A stretch of DNA of 64,000 nucleotides, taken from assembly GCA_964458265.1 (NCBI GenBank), contig CAYWIF010000011.1:25082-89081 (forward strand), written 5' to 3'. Source of the DNA: JAGVSR01 sp964458265 (GTDB taxonomy: Bacteria; Pseudomonadota; Alphaproteobacteria; Rhizobiales; Hyphomicrobiaceae). The position numbers were made by a program, and so were the translations under genes. Of the stretch, positions 1 through 8,519 are shown piece after piece (positions within the stretch are counted from its first letter, which is position 1; the number at the start of each line of letters is the position of its first letter). The notes beneath the pieces were generated by a model that was not told the origin of the DNA, made no database searches, and saw only the letters and a list, made by a program, of their open reading frames with translations.

Positions 1-39
1 GAGCAACGCCGTCCCCGGCGACGTCAGCGGAGTTCAGAT

Positions 40-185
40 ATGCTCGAAAACGGCGAACTGCTGGCCGCAGACGACCGGCACGTTTCGTCCGGGCTGCCCG
101 GATCCGCGCCGCCCATCGATCACGGACACCTGCGTCGCTACACGATGGGGGATCAGCAACTCGAACGTGAGGTGCTCGACCTTTT
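40..185 (+). CDS. Hpt-domain protein, 5' fragment cut by assembly gap
   Basis: About 48 residues are visible before the run of Ns. The segment around residues 28-48 (His-Leu-Arg-Arg-Tyr-Thr-Met-Gly-Asp, then Leu-Glu-Arg-Glu-Val-Leu-Asp-Leu) resembles the first helices of the short alphaproteobacterial histidine phosphotransfer proteins. Such proteins carry phosphate between a hybrid histidine kinase and a response regulator in the cytoplasm. A GGAG sits seven bases before the ATG, which supports the start. The phospho-accepting histidine would lie inside the gap, so activity cannot be judged. The family call rests on a short similarity and is moderate. Confidence 0.5.
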
Positions 186-285
186 NNNNNNNNNNNNNNN
201 NNNNNNNNNNNNNNNNNNNNNNNNNNNNNNNNNNNNNNNNNNNNNNNNNNNNNNNNNNNNNNNNNNNNNNNNNNNNNNNNNNNNN
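186..285. other. Assembly gap, 100 Ns
   Basis: Exactly 100 unknown bases, the usual placeholder for a scaffold join of unestimated length. Nothing across this point should be taken as contiguous. Confidence 0.98.
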
Positions 286-413
286 TCGCGCGATGAGTCT
301 TGTATTCGGTGAGCCCCGCGTCTATGGCCATGGCCGGACGGGGCACCCAAACGCGACCCCGCCAATCGCGGCAATCCAGCACCCCCCAACAGATCGGATT
401 TAACAGAGGCGAG

Positions 414-734
414 ATGGTCAAGATCACGTTCATCCAGCCCGACGGCACCTCCCAGGCGGTGACTGCGGAGGAAGGTCTCACGGTCATGGAGGCCGCGAAG
501 ATGGCGGATGTCCCCGGCATCGAGGCCGAATGCGGCGGAGCGTGCGCCTGCGCCACTTGCCACGTCTATGTCGACCCGGAATGGCGCCAGACCACCGGCG
601 CGCCGTCCGACATGGAAGAAGACATGCTGGACTTCGCGTTCGATGTCCGCGAGGAAAGCCGCCTCAGTTGCCAGATAAAAGTAACGGCAGCACTCGATGG
701 CCTGGTGCTGCGGGTACCCGCAAAGCAGTTCTGA
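414..734 (+). CDS. Adrenodoxin-type [2Fe-2S] ferredoxin
   Basis: A 106-residue soluble electron carrier. The four cluster ligands are Cys40, Cys46, Cys49 and Cys86, giving the C-X5-C-X2-C-X36-C spacing of vertebrate-type (adrenodoxin/putidaredoxin/FdxB-like) ferredoxins. An additional Cys44 sits inside the loop. The start at 414 follows AGAGGCGAG and gives the normal family length; an upstream start at 300 would add residues unlike any ferredoxin. The next gene, 33 bases on, encodes an NADPH-dependent flavoprotein reductase, so the two probably form one redox chain. The terminal acceptor (P450, Fe-S assembly or a hydroxylase) is not encoded nearby. Confidence 0.93.
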   Translation: MVKITFIQPDGTSQAVTAEEGLTVMEAAKMADVPGIEAECGGACACATCHVYVDPEWRQTTGAPSDMEEDMLDFAFDVREESRLSCQIKVTAALDGLVLRVPAKQF

Positions 735-767
735 CATCCCGCGCAGTCGCTGAGAGTTGAAAGGCTG

Positions 768-1817
768 ATGACCGCAATCGAACGACCCGAAGGCACCGGA
801 CCCATCGAAACCGATGTCGTCATCATCGGGGCGGGGCCGTGCGGACTTTTTGCCGTCTTCGAATTGGGCCTGCTCGACCTGAAATGCCACGTCGTCGATA
901 TTCTGGGCAAGCCGGGCGGACAGTGCTCGGAACTCTATCCGGAAAAGCCGATCTATGATGTTCCCGCCCTGCCGGTCGTCACGGGCCAGGAACTGACCGA
1001 CCGCTTGCTGGAGCAGATCAAGCCGTTCCATCCCGTCTATCATTTCGGCGAACGCATCGACGCACTGGCACGCCAGCCCGACGGCCGCTTTCTGCTGACG
1101 ACCGATGCCGGCAAGCAGTTTCTCGCCAAAGTCGTGGTCATCGCGGCTGGCGGCGGATCGTTCACGCCCAAGCGCCCGCCGCTCGACGGCATAGAGGCTT
1201 ACGAAGGCACGTCCGTCTTCTACTCCGTACGCCGCATGGAAGATTTTCGCGGCAAGGATGTGCTGATCGTCGGCGGCGGTGACAGTGCACTGGACTGGAC
1301 GCTGAACCTCGCCCCCGTCGCCAAAAGCCTGACGCTCCTTCATCGCCGGGATGACTTCCGCGGCGCACCGCATTCCGTCAACGAGATGCGGCGTCTCGTC
1401 GGCGAAGGAGCAGTGCGGCTCATGATCGGTCAGATGACGCGGCTCGACGGGGAGGCGCCCGTCTTGCGGACGGTGACGGTGAAGACGGCGGCAGGTGAAG
1501 AGCCCGTTGCCGTCGATGCCATGCTGCCCTTCTTCGGATTGACCATGAAGCTCGGTCCCGTCGCGGATTGGGGCCTCAACCTGAATGAAAATCTCATTCC
1601 CGTGGACACCGAGAAGTTCGAGACGAGCGAGAAGGGCATTTTCGCGATCGGTGATATCAACACGTATCCCGGCAAGCTGAAGTTGATCCTCTCCGGCTTC
1701 CACGAAGCCGCCTTGATGGCGCAGGCCGCTCAGAGGATCGTCTATCCCGACAAGAAGGTCGTGTTCCAGTACACGACGTCGTCGTCGAGCCTGCAAAAAA
1801 AGCTCGGCGTCAAGTAA
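768..1817 (+). CDS. Ferredoxin--NADP+ reductase, thioredoxin-reductase-like type
   Basis: A 349-residue FAD flavoprotein. An FAD-binding GAGPCG lies at residues 21-26, a GGQC segment at 50-53, the NADP-binding GGGDSA at 169-174 and the second FAD contact GD at 295-296. There is no redox CxxC between the FAD and NADP domains, which separates it from true thioredoxin reductase and matches the YumC-type ferredoxin-NADP reductases; length is typical for those. It should pass electrons between NADPH and the ferredoxin encoded just upstream, with which it is presumably co-transcribed. Confidence 0.93.
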   Translation: MTAIERPEGTGPIETDVVIIGAGPCGLFAVFELGLLDLKCHVVDILGKPGGQCSELYPEKPIYDVPALPVVTGQELTDRLLEQIKPFHPVYHFGERIDALARQPDGRFLLTTDAGKQFLAKVVVIAAGGGSFTPKRPPLDGIEAYEGTSVFYSVRRMEDFRGKDVLIVGGGDSALDWTLNLAPVAKSLTLLHRRDDFRGAPHSVNEMRRLVGEGAVRLMIGQMTRLDGEAPVLRTVTVKTAAGEEPVAVDAMLPFFGLTMKLGPVADWGLNLNENLIPVDTEKFETSEKGIFAIGDINTYPGKLKLILSGFHEAALMAQAAQRIVYPDKKVVFQYTTSSSSLQKKLGVK

Positions 1818-1827
1818 CGCCCGCTCG

Positions 1828-3093
1828 CTATTGCGACAACGCGGCTGCGCTAGTGAACATTGACAGCAGCCGCCGGACCACAGGCGGCAGCCGCTCCATG
1901 ACTGCTTTTGCAGCCGGCCTGATGCGGCACACGTACACCGAGCCGAAAAGCCTTCCGGCGGGACTGAGGCCAAGTACCCAATCGGTGACGGCGATGGCGC
2001 GGTCGGCCCATTCGAATTTGTAGTCGGCTCCCGGGGCAAGCAGGTCGACCACGGACTTGCCCGTGTGGCAAGCGCGGCGAACGCTATCCTCCATGAGCAG
2101 CGCGCCGGCTCCCGTCTTTTCGAAGCGGGCGTCGTACGCAATGAGATGGACGGCGACGTGCCCTTTGCAATGGACCGAGATCTCGGCGGCGGCAACGTCA
2201 CCGTTGGACTTGATCACGGCGATGTTCACACCCGTGCTGGGTCCGTCGCCCGACACGCAATCGCGGAAGAAGTCTTGCGTGCGCACGTCGGTGACGGCGG
2301 CTGAAACCAGACCGCGTTCCCGCAGCCAGTTGCGCTTTAATTTGAGGGCGGCCGCTGCGGCCTCGCGGGCTTCCTGGCCCGGCGAAGGCCGCTCGAACGC
2401 CAAATCGCCCAGTTCATGCAGGCGGCGGAGTTGGCGCTTCCGGTTCTTTCTGGCGGATTTTGCGTAGCGTTGTTCAAAGACCGCGTAATCCGTCGCGCCG
2501 TCGAACGCGACGTAAGGGGCCTGTTGCACGTCGCTGACGGCCGCACCCAGTTCGCGCATGAGCGGCGCGATGGCTGCGTCCGCGCGAACCTTGCGCAAAT
2601 GCAAGAGGTCGGCGTTTGCCTCTCTGAGCAGGTAATCGAATGCTGCCCGCAAATCGCTCGCGGCGTCTGGACCGTCCTCGATCACCACATCGCCGTACTG
2701 GCGCACCGGGTCGCCCATGAACGTCAAGGTGGCAAGGCCCCGTGCCCTGGTGACGATGAAAGGACACGCGAGCACCAGGGTGCCGTTGCGCCGCCCGGTC
2801 ACCACGGCGAGAGATTGGTTGCGGGTGTGCGGGTCGAGGAAGTGATTGCACCAGTGCCAGAGCCAGCCGAAGGACTGAAAAACTTGCTCCGGCCGCCCCG
2901 CACGCTCGAAAAGCGCACACCACTCCGTCTCCAGCGCATCGAACGCCAACCGGTTGTCCACGAACTCCAGGGTTAACGGCGCCGCCGTGGATGAAATCGC
3001 CTCGCGCGCCGTGTACCGGACCGGAGCGACGCCGGGCAGGCGGGCGAGGCAGGCCGTATCAATTGGAGACGGCAATAGCGATAGTGCGGGCAT
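1828..3093 (-). CDS. CelD/BcsL-like GNAT-fold acyltransferase
   Basis: 421 residues. The central part resembles the BioF2-like (FemAB/GNAT-fold) domain of CelD/BcsL proteins found around polysaccharide genes: an N-terminal half with the WLWHWC region, then a basic RKNRKRQLRRL stretch and a second half containing the VDLLAPGADYKFEWAD motif usual for the family. The substrate is unknown; members are thought to acylate exopolysaccharides or amino groups. The ATG at 3093 has a GAGG eight bases upstream; a GTG at 3117 would add eight residues. The gene converges on the ferredoxin reductase gene with 10 bases between stops. No polysaccharide synthase lies beside it. Confidence 0.8.
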   Translation of the reverse strand: MPALSLLPSPIDTACLARLPGVAPVRYTAREAISSTAAPLTLEFVDNRLAFDALETEWCALFERAGRPEQVFQSFGWLWHWCNHFLDPHTRNQSLAVVTGRRNGTLVLACPFIVTRARGLATLTFMGDPVRQYGDVVIEDGPDAASDLRAAFDYLLREANADLLHLRKVRADAAIAPLMRELGAAVSDVQQAPYVAFDGATDYAVFEQRYAKSARKNRKRQLRRLHELGDLAFERPSPGQEAREAAAAALKLKRNWLRERGLVSAAVTDVRTQDFFRDCVSGDGPSTGVNIAVIKSNGDVAAAEISVHCKGHVAVHLIAYDARFEKTGAGALLMEDSVRRACHTGKSVVDLLAPGADYKFEWADRAIAVTDWVLGLSPAGRLFGSVYVCRIRPAAKAVMERLPPVVRRLLSMFTSAAALSQ

Positions 3094-3232
3094 GGCACGT
3101 GCCTCGGCGAACAACACCGGTCATTGACCGATTCCCGAGCAAGCCCGATGCCATACCGGAGAGCGCGCGTCCCATCAGCCAGGAGCGACCCGACACTACG
3201 GAAAACGAATGCTTAAGGTCAGGGGATCGAAG

Positions 3233-3784
3233 TTAGCCGCCGACGGCGTCTTTCTGCTTATCCCACCAGCCATCCGACCCGAACGATGGCCCCTTATCGT
3301 TGCCGGCACCCCAATTGGAGAACCATCCGGGTTCCTGCGCAACCTTCTTGGGCGCGGCCGGCGAGTAGTCGCCCGCGAGATGACGGGTCAAATTCGCCTT
3401 GATGTCGGCGGTCTTATCGGCGGAACAGTAGGTGGCCTGTCCCGCGACCGCCTTGGCGATGCCGTTGTAGGCCGTGTCGTACACCTTTTCCACGCGCGGA
3501 ATATCGGCGGCGGAAACCGCAGCAGCTTCGCTGGCCAGGAAATTGGTTTTCAGCTTGGCCGGATCGAAATTGTAGCCGCATTTCACTGCGCGCGCCGAGG
3601 TCGACCCGACCTGAAAAGCGCGCGACGTCGGATCACCGGCCGGATTTGCAACCGCCGGCGCTGCGGGTGCGGCGGCCTCTGTCTGACCGCCGCCAAACAA
3701 AGACCCTGTCGACATTCCCGATGAACTCGAGCAGCCGCCCAGAACGAGCGCCGCGCCAGCCACGATCAAGCAACGCCCCAGCAT
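3233..3784 (-). CDS. Predicted outer-membrane lipoprotein, unknown function
   Basis: 183 residues from the ATG at 3784. The N-terminus is a lipoprotein signal: a hydrophobic stretch ending Leu-Gly-Gly-Cys with Cys18 as the lipidated residue, followed by a Ser/Gly/Ala/Pro linker. The mature part (about residues 60-150) contains two further cysteines and no catalytic motif I recognise; the C-terminus is rich in Trp, Gly and Asp. An upstream in-frame start at 3880 would bury the signal sequence, so it is rejected. It looks like a conserved Hyphomicrobiales envelope lipoprotein. Confidence 0.75.
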   Translation of the reverse strand: MLGRCLIVAGAALVLGGCSSSSGMSTGSLFGGGQTEAAAPAAPAVANPAGDPTSRAFQVGSTSARAVKCGYNFDPAKLKTNFLASEAAAVSAADIPRVEKVYDTAYNGIAKAVAGQATYCSADKTADIKANLTRHLAGDYSPAAPKKVAQEPGWFSNWGAGNDKGPSFGSDGWWDKQKDAVGG

Positions 3785-3885
3785 ATCCTTAAAGCCCCGA
3801 ATCCCTGAACCAGCCACTATGGAACCGATCCATCCCCTGCCCGTCAACCGCACGCCCCAATTGCGGCGGGGACAAGGCAATTCCC

Positions 3886-5061
3886 TTAACGCAGGAGCGT
3901 ACGTATAGCACTTTCCAAGCCGTCCAGCGTCAGCGGAAACATCCGCCCCTGCATCAGCCGCTGCACGAGGCCGATCGAAGGTGTCCAGCCCCAGTGCTGC
4001 TCCGGAATGGGGTTCAGCCAGACCGCATGTGGATAGGCGGCCGCCGCCCGCGACAGCCAGACGTGCCCGGCTTCCTCGTTCATGTGCTCCACCGACCCGC
4101 CAGGATGCGTAATCTCGTACGGGCTCATCGCCCCGTCCCCGACGAAAATCAGCTTATAGTCAGATGGATAGGTGTGCAGCACATCCCACGTCGGCACGGT
4201 TTCCGACCACCGCCGCGCATTATCCCGCCAGACGCGCTCATAGAGGCAATTGTGGAAGTAGTAGTATTCCAGATGCTTGAATTCAGACCGCGCCGCCGAG
4301 AATAGTTCTTCCACGCCCTTGATGTGCCAGTCCATCGACCCGCCGACGTCGAAGAACATCAAAACCTTCACCGCATTGCGCCGCTCCGGCCGCATGTGAA
4401 TGTCGAGATGGCCCTTCTCGGCGGTTCCCCTGATCGTGCCCGCCAGATCGAATTCGTCGGCGGCGCCTGCCCGCGCAAACTGGCGCAGTCGGCGCAGCGC
4501 GATCTTGATGTTGCGCGTGCCAAGCTCGACGTCGCCCGCCAGATCCTTGAATTCGCGTTTGTCCCAAACCTTGATCGCGCGCTGATGCCGGCTCTCGTGC
4601 TGGCCGATGCGGATGCCGGCCGGGTTATAGCCGTAGGCTCCAAACGGCGACGTGCCGCCCGTCCCGATCCACTTGTTGCCGCCCTGGTGCCGCTCCTTCT
4701 GTTCCAGGAGCCGCTGCCGCAGCGTCTCCATGATCTTCTCCCAGCCGCCGAGCTCTTCGATCTTGGCTTTCTCTTCATCGGTCAGGTAGAGCGCCGCCGC
4801 CGCGCGCAGCCAGTCATCGGGAATGTCGGCCTCGATCGCCTCACTCATCAAGTCGAGGCCTTTGAAGACGTGCCCGAAGACTTGGTCGAACCGGTCGAAA
4901 TGCTGCTCGTCCTTGATCAGCGTAAGCCGCGCGAGATAGTAGAAATCCTCGATCCTGCCGTTGGCGCAGCCGGCTTCCATCGCTTCGAGCAGCGCCAGGT
5001 ATTCCTTCACGGAGACAGGCAGCCGCGCCGAACGCAGTTCGGAAAAAAACTTGGTGAGCAT
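3886..5061 (-). CDS. CoxE-like VWA-domain protein
   Basis: 391 residues of the CoxE/COG3825 class: an N-terminal helical domain, a His/Arg-rich middle, and a C-terminal von Willebrand A domain from about residue 225. The metal-site loop reads Asp238-Val-Gly-Gly-Ser242, so the second position of the usual DxSxS is Gly, as is common in this class. These proteins normally act with a MoxR-type AAA+ ATPase to remodel or insert cofactors into a client enzyme. No MoxR gene is present in this window, so the partner must be elsewhere. Cytoplasmic, no signal peptide. Confidence 0.85.
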   Translation of the reverse strand: MLTKFFSELRSARLPVSVKEYLALLEAMEAGCANGRIEDFYYLARLTLIKDEQHFDRFDQVFGHVFKGLDLMSEAIEADIPDDWLRAAAALYLTDEEKAKIEELGGWEKIMETLRQRLLEQKERHQGGNKWIGTGGTSPFGAYGYNPAGIRIGQHESRHQRAIKVWDKREFKDLAGDVELGTRNIKIALRRLRQFARAGAADEFDLAGTIRGTAEKGHLDIHMRPERRNAVKVLMFFDVGGSMDWHIKGVEELFSAARSEFKHLEYYYFHNCLYERVWRDNARRWSETVPTWDVLHTYPSDYKLIFVGDGAMSPYEITHPGGSVEHMNEEAGHVWLSRAAAAYPHAVWLNPIPEQHWGWTPSIGLVQRLMQGRMFPLTLDGLESAIRTLLR

Positions 5062-5123
5062 GGTGCCATTCTAAATGCAGCCGCTCGCCGCCGTAAGCCT
5101 CACCGTCTGCGACATTCGAACGG

Positions 5124-5522
5124 CTAGAGCCGGGTGCGCCCCAGCAACTTAAGTGCAGCCGACCGGCCGCTGCGCATGACGGGATAGCAGAGTTTTGCCA
5201 ATGACGGGCGCTTGAGGACGGCCGCAGTTGCGGAGTTGAGAAGTCCCGACGCCGTCGTGAGCTGCGAGAGCAATGTCACCGCGTCGGCGCCGTAATACGT
5301 GCGGCCGCCAAGCAACGCGAGCATCCCGTCATTCAACGGAAATCCACGCCGCTCGCAGTCCTTGACCAGTTCCGGCTCTTCCCGCGCATCCACAAGGTGA
5401 ACGCTGTCGACGGCCTCCCGCAGCCGCAGCATCCGCACATAAGCCGCGCAAAACGGGCATTCTCCGTCGTAAATGACGGTAAGCCCGGAGTTCTCCAGAA
5501 GTCCATCGAGAGGCGTGGCCAT
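5124..5522 (-). CDS. DCC-family thiol-disulfide oxidoreductase
   Basis: 132 residues of the DUF393/DCC family. The signature DGECPFC lies at residues 19-25, with a CxxC pair (Cys22, Cys25) in a thioredoxin-like fold. No signal peptide is visible, so the protein is cytoplasmic or on the inner face of the membrane. The start at 5522 overlaps the last base of the preceding gene's stop codon (TGATG), which indicates translational coupling. In many bacteria DCC proteins are encoded beside, or fused to, HTTM-type membrane proteins; the upstream neighbour fits that. The redox substrate is unknown. Confidence 0.88.
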   Translation of the reverse strand: MATPLDGLLENSGLTVIYDGECPFCAAYVRMLRLREAVDSVHLVDAREEPELVKDCERRGFPLNDGMLALLGGRTYYGADAVTLLSQLTTASGLLNSATAAVLKRPSLAKLCYPVMRSGRSAALKLLGRTRL

Positions 5523-6427
5523 CAGTGCAAAACCACCCATTCGCGCCAAGGCATCTGATAGAGCAGAATGGCCACGAACGAAACGAGGTACAGGTTCTGG
5601 ATGAAGGGAGTTTCGTTCTTGCGCGACAACGTGTAGCCCAACAAGGCCAAAAGCCAGCCAAACCCGAATACGGGCGCGGGAATGTAGGTCGTGTAGATGA
5701 AGAACAAGAGTAGCAGATGGCCCGCCCGGTCGGCCCACTTGCGCGCCGGCACGAACAGGGCGCCGATGGCGACCTGAACGATCAGGTCATACCACGTGAT
5801 GACGAGTGCCACCTCGCGCACGTAATCGTTCGATGAAATCAGTCGCGTGTTGTCGGGAAAGACCGTCAGAGGACTGCGCAGGCTCGCGACTTCCAGACTG
5901 ACCCTGGCAAGGACCTCCGGATCAATGCCGGCGAGTTTTGCGAATGCGGCAAACCGGCTGTCGAGCAACAATTTGAGCTCGAACATTTCTCCCGACATGT
6001 ACGTCGGCGAAAGAACCTTCTGTGCTGCTGCGATCAGAAATATGAAAATGAGAAAAATGCGCGCATGCCAGACGAGGACGTCTTCGGCAAGCGAATAGCT
6101 TTGGGCGTAGGTCGCAATAGCCACAACCCAAAGCCAATAGACGAGTAGATACTTGTGATTGTCAAAGACGCTCCAGTCGCTGACCAATACGACGGTGGCG
6201 CTGACCGCAATCACCAGCCACAGCTCGACACGCGTCAACAGATCGGGACGGACAAGCACGGCGATGAGGGACACCTGCGCGACAATCGCAAAAAGCGCCT
6301 CCTGGAAGCCGAAGAACGTGCACAGACACAGCGTCAACGCACAGACGCTCGGCAATATGTCGCGCGTTCTAAGCCAGGCTAGGATCGAAATCCCGTCCCC
6401 GGGGGAGGAAGCTACAGCCTGCGTCAT
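5522..6427 (-). CDS. Multi-pass membrane protein, HTTM/carboxylase-like
   Basis: 301 residues with roughly seven to eight hydrophobic segments. The region near residues 122-155 (long helix, then Ala-Gln-Lys, Pro-Thr-Tyr and a Gly-Glu-Met-Phe-Glu stretch) resembles the helix-plus-loop of HTTM proteins, a family related to vitamin-K-dependent gamma-carboxylase. The start at 6427 overlaps the upstream stop by four bases (ATGA), and the DCC gene overlaps its own stop. The partnership with a DCC protein is the strongest support for the HTTM assignment; the sequence match alone is weak. Confidence 0.6.
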   Translation of the reverse strand: MTQAVASSPGDGISILAWLRTRDILPSVCALTLCLCTFFGFQEALFAIVAQVSLIAVLVRPDLLTRVELWLVIAVSATVVLVSDWSVFDNHKYLLVYWLWVVAIATYAQSYSLAEDVLVWHARIFLIFIFLIAAAQKVLSPTYMSGEMFELKLLLDSRFAAFAKLAGIDPEVLARVSLEVASLRSPLTVFPDNTRLISSNDYVREVALVITWYDLIVQVAIGALFVPARKWADRAGHLLLLFFIYTTYIPAPVFGFGWLLALLGYTLSRKNETPFIQNLYLVSFVAILLYQMPWREWVVLH

Positions 6428-6975
6428 TGCACAGCCCGCTTCGGAATGGTCCAGGTGTCGACGCGCTCGAACGACGCCTTTCGCTGGGCAGGGTCGTAGG
6501 CCAGCCGGAGAAATTCGATCACCAAGGTCCAGTCGGGATCTTGCCCTGCCGGCCGCATGCCCTGCGCATGAAGCAGATAATGCTTGCGTTCGAGGGTCTC
6601 CAGCACCTCTCCAGTTTCCGAGAATGACCGCACGGCGCTCGGTTCGTTTGAAGCCACAAACCGGGTCCGCCTCAAGCTCTCCGCCAGCGGCTCGATGGCC
6701 GGCCCGCGTGGATACCAAAGGATGCGTCGCATCATTGCAGTTTGCGATTCCGACAATCCTATGATCGGCTCGCGACGGCCGTCTTTGTCCTCGATGAACA
6801 TCTGCAAAAAGCGCGTATCGGTGCTGTCGGCGCTCGCAAACATCCCCATGCCGCCGCCCTTCCACGTCGACAGGTTGTCGAACTTGCTGAGATAGCCCTG
6901 CCGAAGGGCGACAAGCACCGCAATCGAAGGTATCAGGGCGAAGAAAACGAATTTCTGTAACCAGCCGGGCTGCAT
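6424..6975 (-). CDS. Membrane-anchored protein, first gene of HTTM/DCC unit
   Basis: 183 residues from the ATG at 6975, which has GGAGG six bases upstream. One N-terminal transmembrane helix (about residues 6-26) is followed by a soluble domain beginning with a Gly-Gly-Gly-Met-Gly-Met-Phe motif near residue 40 and continuing with alternating strands and helices. There are no cysteines in the soluble domain. I do not recognise a named family. The gene overlaps the HTTM-like gene by four bases and is the promoter-proximal member of the unit, so its product probably works with the membrane protein on the periplasmic side. Confidence 0.65.
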   Translation of the reverse strand: MQPGWLQKFVFFALIPSIAVLVALRQGYLSKFDNLSTWKGGGMGMFASADSTDTRFLQMFIEDKDGRREPIIGLSESQTAMMRRILWYPRGPAIEPLAESLRRTRFVASNEPSAVRSFSETGEVLETLERKHYLLHAQGMRPAGQDPDWTLVIEFLRLAYDPAQRKASFERVDTWTIPKRAVQ

Positions 6976-7168
6976 CGAGGCCTCCGCCCCCCCCATCGAA
7001 GTCGCCGCTTACTCCTAAGACATATTTTCTTCAGAGCCAAACAGGTCTTAGTTTTTGCCGCGCCGGAATTGGTCCCAAATGAGGCGCATCGACATCGATT
7101 TCAGCCCAATCCCAACGGCAATACTCACCAAAAAACAGCGAAGATTGCCGAAAAACAAAATGAAAGAA

Positions 7169-7190
7169 GGCCGCCCGTTGCCGGACGGCC
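7169..7190 (-). terminator. Rho-independent terminator of first porin gene
   Basis: A GC-rich stem (GGCCGcCCG against CGGaCGGCC, loop TTGC) lies 28 bases past the porin stop. On the minus strand it is followed by a T-rich run (the + strand reads AAAATGAAAGAA just before it). Confidence 0.75.
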
Positions 7191-7217
7191 CTCAATCAGA
7201 TGGGAGCTCTGATCAGA

Positions 7218-8519
7218 TTAGAAGTTGATCAGACCGCCGACGCCGACGTAGTCGAAGTCTTCGTACGACAAGCTCGAGTTATCTTCGAAGCTCAAGTTGC
7301 GGTACTTGACCCAGACCGACATAGCGGCAGCATCAACTTCCTGCACAACGCCGAGACCCCAGACTTCGAGTTCCGATGCCGTAGCTTCGATTGCCGCGCC
7401 GTCCGAGATACCAAGACCGCCGTCATCGCCCATCAGGTATTCGCCGTAGAACACCGTAGCGCCGAGGTGGTTGAACTTGGTGCGCAGACCAGCCTTGAAG
7501 TAGTGCGTGTCGATGTCGTCCTGACCGCCGGCCTCATCGATTTCCAGCGCGCCGAAGTTATACAGGCCGAACAGACCCGTAGCCACGTGCTGAACGTAGA
7601 CGCCCAACTGGAAGTATTCCATGTCGGGAACAGCGACGCCGAGCGCCGAATTGAGGTTGTTGTAGTCGAGGTTGCTGACTTCGTTGTAAGCGCCAGCAAT
7701 CGCCACCTTGAAGCCGTGGTGCTCGCCGGCGTAACGCGCCGCGATATCCCACATGTCGTCATCGCCCCACGAGGCGCTGACCGAGAAGCCGGCGAAGGTC
7801 GGCGAGTCGTAACGGACGACGTTCTGCGTCAAGCCGTTGCAGTCGCCCCAGGCGCCGCCCATGCCGAAGCAAGACTGCGCACCACCCCATGTGCCCGCCG
7901 TACCACCACCCGACGTACGGATGGCGAAGTTGTTGGTGTCGAACGCGACCCAGTTGGCCGGAACGAGCGAGCCCGAACCGTCGACGAGGATGGCCGTGTT
8001 GTCGGACGCCTGCGACTGGCGGCCAATGCTGACCTTACCGAGATGATCGGATTTGACGAACCAGTAAGACTGCAGCACCTGCGTGCCGCCCTGGCCGGCA
8101 ACGTTGTCGCCGCTCAGAACATTGTAAAGAGACGATGCGTTCGGAGTGTCCTGGTTGATCAGCAGACCTTCGTTGCTGATGGCCTCGATGTGCAGAACGT
8201 AGCCAGCCGACCAGCCGGGCGAGATCTGAGCCGAGCCCGTGAACTTCACGTGGCTGCCCAGCGTCGTGCCGAGGTCGTGGATGTAGGTGTTGGACTCGAA
8301 ACCGTCATCCCAGAAGGTGATCTGCTGACCGACCCAACCGGAAACCGTCAGCGAAACCTTGCGGTTGCCCTTGCGGGCCGTGGTGGCCTCGAGTTCGGCG
8401 ATGCGCTCTTCCAGGTCTGCACAGCAATTGCCACCGAGGTCGGCGGCGTTCGCACTGGTAGCCAAGCCGCCTGCAAGCAGGCCGGCAGCCACCAGGGCGC
8501 TCAGACTATAGTTCTTCAT
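7218..8519 (-). CDS. Outer-membrane porin, Omp2/PF02530 type (copy 1)
   Basis: 433 residues. A signal peptide (cleavage after Ala25) precedes an N-terminal periplasmic segment with adjacent cysteines and a short coiled coil (DLEERIAELEATTARKG), then a 16-strand-type barrel rich in Trp, Tyr and Gly, ending in the terminal Phe needed for outer-membrane assembly. It should form trimeric general-diffusion pores. The ATG at 8519 follows GGGAGAAGATCC. It is a tandem paralog of the gene at 8788-10125: the first 200 residues are almost identical and differences cluster in short patches that look like extracellular loops. Confidence 0.95.
   Translation of the reverse strand: MKNYSLSALVAAGLLAGGLATSANAADLGGNCCADLEERIAELEATTARKGNRKVSLTVSGWVGQQITFWDDGFESNTYIHDLGTTLGSHVKFTGSAQISPGWSAGYVLHIEAISNEGLLINQDTPNASSLYNVLSGDNVAGQGGTQVLQSYWFVKSDHLGKVSIGRQSQASDNTAILVDGSGSLVPANWVAFDTNNFAIRTSGGGTAGTWGGAQSCFGMGGAWGDCNGLTQNVVRYDSPTFAGFSVSASWGDDDMWDIAARYAGEHHGFKVAIAGAYNEVSNLDYNNLNSALGVAVPDMEYFQLGVYVQHVATGLFGLYNFGALEIDEAGGQDDIDTHYFKAGLRTKFNHLGATVFYGEYLMGDDGGLGISDGAAIEATASELEVWGLGVVQEVDAAAMSVWVKYRNLSFEDNSSLSYEDFDYVGVGGLINF

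Noticed and set aside
153..2201. Long minus-strand open frame crossing the N gap
   Set aside because: It runs through unknown bases and lies antisense to the clear ferredoxin and reductase genes; composition is that of a high-GC shadow frame.
3806..3830. GGAAC-N16-CGTC on the plus strand
   Set aside because: Mismatch in the -10 box and no plus-strand gene downstream.
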